A stretch of DNA of 19,469 nucleotides from CAYLLN01 sp036496265 (lineage in GTDB: Bacteria > Planctomycetota > Planctomycetia > Pirellulales > Pirellulaceae). The stretch is from NCBI GenBank assembly GCA_036496265.1, contig DASXLL010000193.1, positions 1 through 19,469 of the forward strand, written 5' to 3'. Below are positions 14,773 through 19,469 of this stretch, piece by piece. A program made the position numbers and the translations under genes. The notes below the pieces were generated by a model. That model was not told where the DNA came from, searched no databases, and was given only the letters and a program-made list of their open reading frames with translations. The number at the start of each line of letters is the position of its first letter. The stretch's first letter is position 1.

Positions 14773-15945
14773 ATGTCCCTAATTTCAGAGCAAAACCGAC
14801 CGCTGGTCGCTGCGATCATGGTCGCGGCGATCGGGACGCTCCTGCTGGGCGGCGGGGCCGCCGCTCAAGTCGGACCAGCGCCTCCCTCGCCGCCGATTCC
14901 CGCCCCGTCCGATCTGGCAGCCGAAAAATCAACCGACCGCAGCACCGACCAGGCCGACTCTGCAAAAGAAAAAAAGGCAGGCGACGCTAAGGACACTTCG
15001 GCCAAATCAGACGCGAAAGCGGCGGATAAGACAGGGGAAGAAAAAGCCGCTGAAAAAAAAGAGGAAGCGAAAAAAAACGATCCGGTCAAGGTTGCGATTC
15101 AAAAGCTCAGGTCCTGGTCGCTCCCCGAATTCATCCGCTGGCTCCAACTCCATGGCATCTCGATCGTCATCATTCTGGTCGTGATGTCGGCAATTCTCTG
15201 GATCGCCAATCGGCTGCATCGGCGCGTGGTGCGGTTGTTGGCAAGTTACTCCGGCCGCGGCTCACCGGTCGAACAAGAAAACCGTGCTCGCACGCTCGTC
15301 GGCGTGTTGCACAACTCGCTGCGGACAGCCGTGATTGCCGTCGGCTGCCTCACGATTCTCGACGAAGTCGGCGTTCCGGTCGGGCCATTGCTCGGCAGCG
15401 TCGCCGTCGTCGGCGTCGCTGTGGCCTTTGGCGCGCAGAGCCTTGTCAAAGACTACTTCACCGGGTTTTTGGTGCTGCTTGAGCAACAGTACATAATCGG
15501 CGACGTCGTCAGAATCAGCGGGAACAACTTCAGCGGTCTCACAGGGCAGGTGGAGCAAATCACCCTGCGAGTGACGATCCTCCGCGACACCGAAGGCGCA
15601 GCCCACTTCATCCCCCACGGCCAAATGACCGTCGTCAGCAATTTAACTCACGGCTGGTCGCAAGCCGTTTTCGATTTGAATGTCGCCAGTGAGGAGCATC
15701 TCGATCGGGTAAAGCAGGAGTTTTTCGCTTTGGCCCGCGGCCTGCGCGAGGATTCGAAGTTCGGGCCCATGATTCTCAACGATCCCGAAATGCTAGGTCT
15801 CGATTCACTGGGCGATAAATCGTTCAGCGTCAAATTCACCTTAAAAACCCTGCCGCTCATGCGATGGGAAGTGAAGCGCGAGATGCTGCGGCGGATCAAG
15901 CAGCGGTTTGATGAGCTCAAAATCAAGGTGACCGTGCCGGCGTAA
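14773..15945 (+). CDS. MscS-family mechanosensitive channel
   Basis: This 390-residue protein has an N-terminal signal peptide or anchor (about 9-31), then a Lys/Asp/Ala-rich charged linker (about 50-104). Membrane helices lie near 128-147 and 178-197, and the conserved MscS pore region GSVAVVGVAVAFGAQSLVKDYFTGF is at about 208-232. The beta domain follows (EQQYIIGDVVRI, with FIPHGQMTVVSN later) and then the cytosolic alpha/beta domain. MscS-type channels open on membrane tension and relieve osmotic downshock. The pore helix has the Gly/Ala pattern expected for helix packing. ATG 14773 gives the signal peptide directly. The linker contains three A7-A8 runs. It is a single gene divergent from infB; the following GNAT gene is separated by an inverted repeat. 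Confidence 0.9.
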   Translation: MSLISEQNRPLVAAIMVAAIGTLLLGGGAAAQVGPAPPSPPIPAPSDLAAEKSTDRSTDQADSAKEKKAGDAKDTSAKSDAKAADKTGEEKAAEKKEEAKKNDPVKVAIQKLRSWSLPEFIRWLQLHGISIVIILVVMSAILWIANRLHRRVVRLLASYSGRGSPVEQENRARTLVGVLHNSLRTAVIAVGCLTILDEVGVPVGPLLGSVAVVGVAVAFGAQSLVKDYFTGFLVLLEQQYIIGDVVRISGNNFSGLTGQVEQITLRVTILRDTEGAAHFIPHGQMTVVSNLTHGWSQAVFDLNVASEEHLDRVKQEFFALARGLREDSKFGPMILNDPEMLGLDSLGDKSFSVKFTLKTLPLMRWEVKREMLRRIKQRFDELKIKVTVPA

Positions 15946-16013
15946 TGTCATTTGTCATTGGTCAGTTGTCATTTGCTAACTTACTAATGACGAATGACAA
16001 ATGACCAATGACA
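15946..16013. repeat. Inverted repeat with tgacaaa-type arms after the MscS gene
   Basis: Left arm 15946-15973 and right arm 15986-16013 are 28-base reverse complements with about four mismatches. Both arms are made of repeated aatgac(a/c)a units. The repeat starts directly after the MscS TAA and ends seven bases before the preferred GNAT ATG, so it may end the MscS transcript. Confidence 0.8.
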
Positions 16014-16019
16014 CCTCCA

Positions 16020-16487
16020 ATGCAAATCCGCCCCTACCAGCCAAGCGATCTCGACGCTCTCAAGTGCCTCACCCTCGAAGGCTTCGCTGGCGTCTCAATT
16101 GATCACGGTATCGAGCAGCAGTTCGGCCTTATCAACGGCCACGACTGGCGCTGGCGGAAAGCCCGGCATATCGATCAGGACATCGCGCGCGATCCGGATG
16201 GTGTGTTTGTCGCGGAGGAAAACGGCCAAATCGTCGGCTACGTCACAACCTGGCAAGACGCGGGAGCCGGTATCGGCCACATTCCCAATCTCGCGGTGGC
16301 CGAATCGCACCGCAATCAAGGCTTAGGCCGCAAATTGCTCGAGCGCGCGATGGATCACTTCCGCGCCGCCGGCCTCACGCACGCCAAAATCGAAACGCTC
16401 GCCCAAAACGCCATTGGCAATCACCTCTATCCCTCGCTCGGCTTCGTTGAGATTGTCCAGCAAGTCCATTTTGTCGCGAAACTTTAA
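16020..16487 (+). CDS. GNAT family N-acetyltransferase
   Basis: This 155-residue protein has the single-domain GNAT fold: an N-terminal IRPYQPSDLDALKCL strand-helix, the central VFVAEENGQIVGYVT beta-hairpin, motif A with IPNLAVAESHRNQGLGRKLLERAM (acetyl-CoA pyrophosphate loop around Q100-G103), and motif B with NHLYPSLGF (134-142). Such enzymes transfer an acetyl group from acetyl-CoA to an amine. The spacing resembles RimI-like proteins, but the substrate cannot be assigned. The ATG at 16020 is preferred because the ATG at 16008 lies within the inverted repeat; neither has a strong ribosome binding site. The gene is followed by hairpins suitable as a terminator. Confidence 0.85.
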   Translation: MQIRPYQPSDLDALKCLTLEGFAGVSIDHGIEQQFGLINGHDWRWRKARHIDQDIARDPDGVFVAEENGQIVGYVTTWQDAGAGIGHIPNLAVAESHRNQGLGRKLLERAMDHFRAAGLTHAKIETLAQNAIGNHLYPSLGFVEIVQQVHFVAKL

Positions 16488-16499
16488 CGCGACCTTTAG

Positions 16500-16577
16500 C
16501 CGGGAGCAAACCTGCTCCCGGAGCATCGCCATTCGGTGATCTTTTCGCAGCGTCTCCGGAACAAAGTTTGGTTCCGG
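16500..16577. terminator. Two hairpins between convergent GNAT and small membrane-protein genes
   Basis: The first hairpin is ccgggagca/tgctcccgg (16500-16508 with 16513-16521), a 9-bp stem with a four-base loop. The second is ccggaac/gttccgg (16556-16562 with 16571-16577). No long T-run follows the first. They lie in the 105-base gap between convergent genes and plausibly act as a two-way transcript end, though the first also resembles a dispersed REP palindrome. Confidence 0.55.
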
Positions 16578-16592
16578 CTGATGGATTCATGA

Positions 16593-16763
16593 TCAGCCAA
16601 ACAGTGCCGTTACCAATAAAAATACAAACCACAGCGCAAACAGCACAATGCTTACCGCCAACAATGTCGGCTGTTTGGCGGGCGCATGAAGGGCAATCCC
16701 GGCCTGTTGCGACGGCGCGACCTGCGATTTATCAACCGGCTGCTGCTTGTTTCGCTTACTCAT
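16593..16763 (-). CDS. Small single-TM protein (56 aa)
   Basis: This short frame encodes 56 residues: a polar, basic N-terminus (MSKRNKQQPVDKSQ), a middle segment (APSQQAGIALHAPAKQP) and one C-terminal hydrophobic helix at about 34-55 (LLAVSIVLFALWFVFLLVTAL). A strong Shine-Dalgarno AGGAGG (16776-16771) lies seven bases upstream of the ATG. The gene starts 30 bases after the stop of the ketoacyl-synthase-like gene on the same strand, so co-transcription is likely. The topology is probably N-in with a single membrane anchor. I do not recognise a family; the ribosome binding site, intact frame and clear TM pattern are the evidence that it is real. Confidence 0.75.
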   Translation of the reverse strand: MSKRNKQQPVDKSQVAPSQQAGIALHAPAKQPTLLAVSIVLFALWFVFLLVTALFG

Positions 16764-16793
16764 CAGAATCCCTCCTGATTTGGTCTGCTGTAA

Positions 16794-18062
16794 TTAATCG
16801 CGCGCAATGATCACCGCCGCCGCCTGGCCAGTATTCGACTGATTCAGCGCCAGCGCGACCGGCTTGCCCACCGGCGTGCCCTTCTCGCGAACGACATTCA
16901 CCGGGCAATTGGGATCCTGCTGCTCATAGTTCAGCGTCGCCGGCAATTGGCCATGCACAAGAGCCAGAACGCTGCCAATCAGCTCAACTAGGCCGCTGCC
17001 CGCGCCCAAATTCCCGAAATAGCTCTTCAGCGCAACGACCGGCACATCGCCGAGCGTCGCGCGAATCGCCTGGGCCTCGATGCGATCCTGCTCGACCGAG
17101 GATTCACCGTGGGCATTCACATGGCCGATGTCGGCCGGCGACATCTTGGCCGCCTTCAGCACGGCTTCGATCGAATTCTTGATCGCCTGCCCCGTCCGCT
17201 TTTTCCACGGATCGCCCGGCGGCTCATAGCGATTGGCACAGCCAGCAATGCGGGCCAGAATCGTCGCCCCCCGTTTTTCGGCGTGCTCGCGACTTTCCAA
17301 TAGCACCATGCCCGAGCCTTCTCCCGGCACCAGGCCCGACCGCCGCGCTTCGAATGGCCGGCTCGCGCCCGCCGGCTCGCCGTCCCATTTTGTCAAATGT
17401 TCCCAGCCCCGAAACGGCAAGCAACCGAACGAAACGCTGGAGCCGCTGCCGCCCGCGAGCATCGCATCGGCGTGGCCGCGCTCGATGGCCGCCGTCGCTT
17501 CCCCAATCGCCAACAGACTCGACGCGCCGCCCTCGACGATTGAGTTATTCGGCCCGCGGGCGTCGTGCGCAATGCTGATGTGGCACGCCGCCATGTTCGG
17601 GAGATATTTCAGCATCCACAACGGAAACAAATCCTTGAACGCGTGATCGCCCCACTGCGACATATCGAATTTCCCGTCCACCTGGCAGTGGCGGACGGCT
17701 TCCGCCAATTCATCGAGTTCTCCGTATAGCATCTCGCTGCCGAGCACCACGCCCAGACGCTCGGGAGCGATCGCCTCTTTTTCGAGCTTGCCATCGCTCA
17801 TCGCCATGCCCGCGGCGGCGAATGCCGTCTGAATCTCAAGGCACATCACCTTGATCGTTTTTCGCGGCTGAACGTACTGCTTCGCATCAAAATCCTTGAC
17901 GCGGCCGGCGAAGCGAAATGGCGATTTGACGCCGCGGAGCTCTTCGAGCCAGTCGATCCCCGACCGCCCGCTGCTGAGCGACGACCAATAAGCTTCCGCG
18001 CCGATGCCAATCGGACAGACCACGCCCAGGCCGGTGATAACGACTTCGCGGGGCTGCGGCAT
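16794..18062 (-). CDS. Beta-ketoacyl synthase-like protein lacking catalytic Cys
   Basis: This 422-residue protein has the full thiolase-fold architecture of FabF-type ketoacyl synthases: EVVITGLGVVCPIG at the start, SRPFEARRSGLVPGEGSGMVLLE in the middle, VNAHGESSVEQD and LKSYFGNLGAGSGLVELIG near the end. Aligned by eye to E. coli FabF, active-site Cys163 corresponds to Gly179 (SIVEGGASS) and His340 to Asn351 (FGNLG). His303 (H318) and Lys335 (K346) are kept, and the GFGGTN loop is replaced by SNTGQA. Condensation activity is therefore unlikely; a chain-length-factor-like or scaffolding role is possible. No acyl carrier protein or active partner is adjacent. The start ATG fits the family N-terminus but has no clear Shine-Dalgarno. 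Confidence 0.85.
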   Translation of the reverse strand: MPQPREVVITGLGVVCPIGIGAEAYWSSLSSGRSGIDWLEELRGVKSPFRFAGRVKDFDAKQYVQPRKTIKVMCLEIQTAFAAAGMAMSDGKLEKEAIAPERLGVVLGSEMLYGELDELAEAVRHCQVDGKFDMSQWGDHAFKDLFPLWMLKYLPNMAACHISIAHDARGPNNSIVEGGASSLLAIGEATAAIERGHADAMLAGGSGSSVSFGCLPFRGWEHLTKWDGEPAGASRPFEARRSGLVPGEGSGMVLLESREHAEKRGATILARIAGCANRYEPPGDPWKKRTGQAIKNSIEAVLKAAKMSPADIGHVNAHGESSVEQDRIEAQAIRATLGDVPVVALKSYFGNLGAGSGLVELIGSVLALVHGQLPATLNYEQQDPNCPVNVVREKGTPVGKPVALALNQSNTGQAAAVIIARD

Positions 18063-18325
18063 GGGCTGGATGGGGGCGTAACGGCGATTTGAGACAATAC
18101 AATCGGCCTCAAAACTTCATCGTCTTCCCACGGCCCGAACCGCCGCCAGGGTTTTACGAATCGAAGTTTGCGGCGGCGTCGCTTTCCTAATCGGTATAGA
18201 TGGCCCTCGCAGACAGCCGCGGCCAGCAGTCGATGCTAACGCGGCCACCAGCCTCGGACAAGGCGTTTGCCCCGTCGTTTGCTGCCTTTCGCGGCGAGAC
18301 CTATAGTTTAGGCGGCAGTCCTCTC

Positions 18326-19360
18326 ATGTTCCAAGTCACCAACAAAGTGTGGTTGCTCCTAACCGCAGCGATCGCGGTCGCTCTGGTTGGCCGCGCAGGC
18401 GGTGCGGAGCCGCGCATCGATTTGGAAGTCGCCATCGAGGGCGGGTTTGTGCCAACCGACGCCCGTGCCTGGACCGACATGCTCACCCAGGCCGGCTTTG
18501 GCAATGTGCGAATGCGGGGCGACCGCGGCGACTCGCCATCGATCGAAACCCTCGGCATCGAGCAGTCACGCTCGTACAAGGTCGTCGGCATTTTGACCGC
18601 GACGAATCAGCTCGTGTTGCCCAAGGGCCGGTTCGGCCTGGCCGACCGCGGCGGCGTGGCTGCTTGGGTCAAGAAGCTCAAGGACGGCGGCGAAGACGGA
18701 ATCAACATCAAGCCGGCGGCTTTTGGGCTCTTGCCGAAGCAACTCGTCGCGGTACACGAAGCGCTGGCAACGCGCGTCGAGTCGCCAACGCTTGGCCGGC
18801 CGGCACGGGAAGTCGCCAAACAAATCGCCGATCGTCTGCCCTACAAATTCATCGCCGACGGCGTGGCCCAAAAAGCATTGGCCAGCGATGAGACCGTCGC
18901 GGACGAACTGAACGGCCTGTCATGCGGCACGTCACTGGCCGCGGTGCTCCGCCCGCTAGGCTTGGCCATGTTTCCAGAGAAGAACGGTCCCGACATCCGG
19001 CTCCGCATCGCGCCCGCCGCCAGCGCCAAAGAATTTTGGCCCGTCGGCTGGCCGCCCAAGGGCAACCCCAGCGAAACGCTGCCCGAGTTTTTCAAATATC
19101 TCAAGGTTGAGATCAACGACACGCCCCTGTCCGACGCAATGGTGGCGATCGCCGGCCGCGTGAAAGCGCCGCTCTTGCTCGATCACAACGCCTTGGCTCG
19201 CGGGAAAGTCGATTTGCAAACCAAAGTCAATTTCCCGGCGACCAGCATCTTCTACGCCCGCGCCCTCGACCGGCTCCTGTTTCAAGCCAAGCTGAAATAC
19301 GAGCTCCGCGTCGATGAGTCCGAAAAACCCTTCCTTTGGATCACGACGCTCAAGCAGTAG
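18326..19360 (+). CDS. Secreted protein with possible STN-like C-terminal domain
   Basis: The product is 344 residues with a signal peptide (hydrophobic core WLLLTAAIAVALVG, probable cleavage after GGA near residue 27). The first part (about 30-240) begins IDLEVAIEGGFVPTDARAWTDMLTQAGF; I do not recognise it. The last 93 residues (from 252) have the pattern TPLSDAMVAIAGRVKAPLLLDHNALA, then FYARALDRLLFQAKLKYELRV and LWITTL. This resembles the short secretin/TonB N-terminal (STN) fold in planctomycete exported proteins, by eye only. ATG 18326 is chosen over the ATG at 18200 because it places the signal peptide at the N-terminus. It is probably periplasmic. The gene is monocistronic, divergent from the ketoacyl-synthase-like gene across a 263-base gap where I found no convincing promoter. 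Confidence 0.7.
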   Translation: MFQVTNKVWLLLTAAIAVALVGRAGGAEPRIDLEVAIEGGFVPTDARAWTDMLTQAGFGNVRMRGDRGDSPSIETLGIEQSRSYKVVGILTATNQLVLPKGRFGLADRGGVAAWVKKLKDGGEDGINIKPAAFGLLPKQLVAVHEALATRVESPTLGRPAREVAKQIADRLPYKFIADGVAQKALASDETVADELNGLSCGTSLAAVLRPLGLAMFPEKNGPDIRLRIAPAASAKEFWPVGWPPKGNPSETLPEFFKYLKVEINDTPLSDAMVAIAGRVKAPLLLDHNALARGKVDLQTKVNFPATSIFYARALDRLLFQAKLKYELRVDESEKPFLWITTLKQ

Positions 19361-19373
19361 CTGGCGTTCGGAG

Positions 19374-19457
19374 ATGGCCACAAAAAACACGAAAACACAC
19401 AAAAAGCCCCCACTAGCTCTTTTCATCTTCGTGCCTGTTTGTGTTCTTTGTGGCCAT
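19374..19457. repeat. Inverted repeat at window end, tggccacaaa arms
   Basis: The left arm begins atggccacaaaaaacac (19374-19390); the right arm ends gtgttctttgtggccat (19441-19457). They are reverse complements with one mismatch over 17 bases and continue as looser A/C-rich against T/G-rich sequence toward the centre. It lies 13 bases after the stop of the secreted-protein gene and may serve as a transcript end. Confidence 0.75.
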
Positions 19458-19469
19458 TTCTCTCTCGTT

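Noticed and set aside
18278..18307. Possible promoter TTTGCT-18-TATAGT before the secreted-protein gene
   Set aside because: The -35 match is poor and the implied start would leave only about 12 bases before the ATG.

Overview
The window looks like chromosomal DNA of a planctomycete, most likely of the Pirellulales type. The evidence is a DUF1559 protein with a prepilin-like N-terminus, paired with a carboxypeptidase-regulatory-like lipoprotein. There is also a MoxR ATPase carrying an N-terminal CxxC/CxxC zinc ribbon, in a cluster with RDD, SpoIIM-like, DUF4129 and DUF4350 proteins. Base composition is GC-rich, and short dispersed palindromes sit at many gene boundaries. No tRNA, rRNA, CRISPR array, transposase or phage gene was seen.

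Layout: (1) 198-6670, plus strand, is a six-gene membrane cluster: RDD protein, SpoIIM-family protein, polytopic protein of unknown function, DUF4129 protein, DUF4350 protein and zinc-ribbon MoxR ATPase. Such clusters usually also encode a DUF58 protein; none is visible here. (2) 6719-14190, minus strand, is a run of seven genes. Read in transcription order they are infB (IF-2), rbfA, a catalytically degenerate HhH-GPD-like protein with a Lys/Ala tail, a DHDPS-family aldolase homologue, a MazG-like NTP pyrophosphohydrolase, DUF1559, and a lipoprotein overlapping DUF1559 by one base. infB and rbfA form the translation core. DUF1559 has its own plausible promoter. (3) 14191-14772 is a gene-free divergent region holding a candidate infB promoter and a structured leader of about 350 nt. 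(4) 14773-16487, plus strand, holds an MscS-type channel and a GNAT acetyltransferase. (5) 16593-18062, minus strand, holds a ketoacyl-synthase-like protein lacking the catalytic Cys and one His, followed by a 56-residue single-TM protein with a strong ribosome binding site. (6) 18326-19360, plus strand, is a secreted protein with a possible STN-like C-terminal domain.

The most striking non-genic theme is the set of repeats at gene ends. Several are long imperfect inverted repeats whose arms are themselves built from short degenerate tandem units. Others are simple GC-rich REP-like hairpins. At least five genes have stop codons or C-terminal codons inside or directly abutting such repeats, and two have false upstream start extensions created by them. 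The most interesting protein observations are the zinc-ribbon MoxR without a visible DUF58 partner, the pseudo-ketoacyl synthase with its small membrane partner, and the degenerate endonuclease-III-fold protein next to infB-rbfA. All functional roles beyond family assignment are inference.
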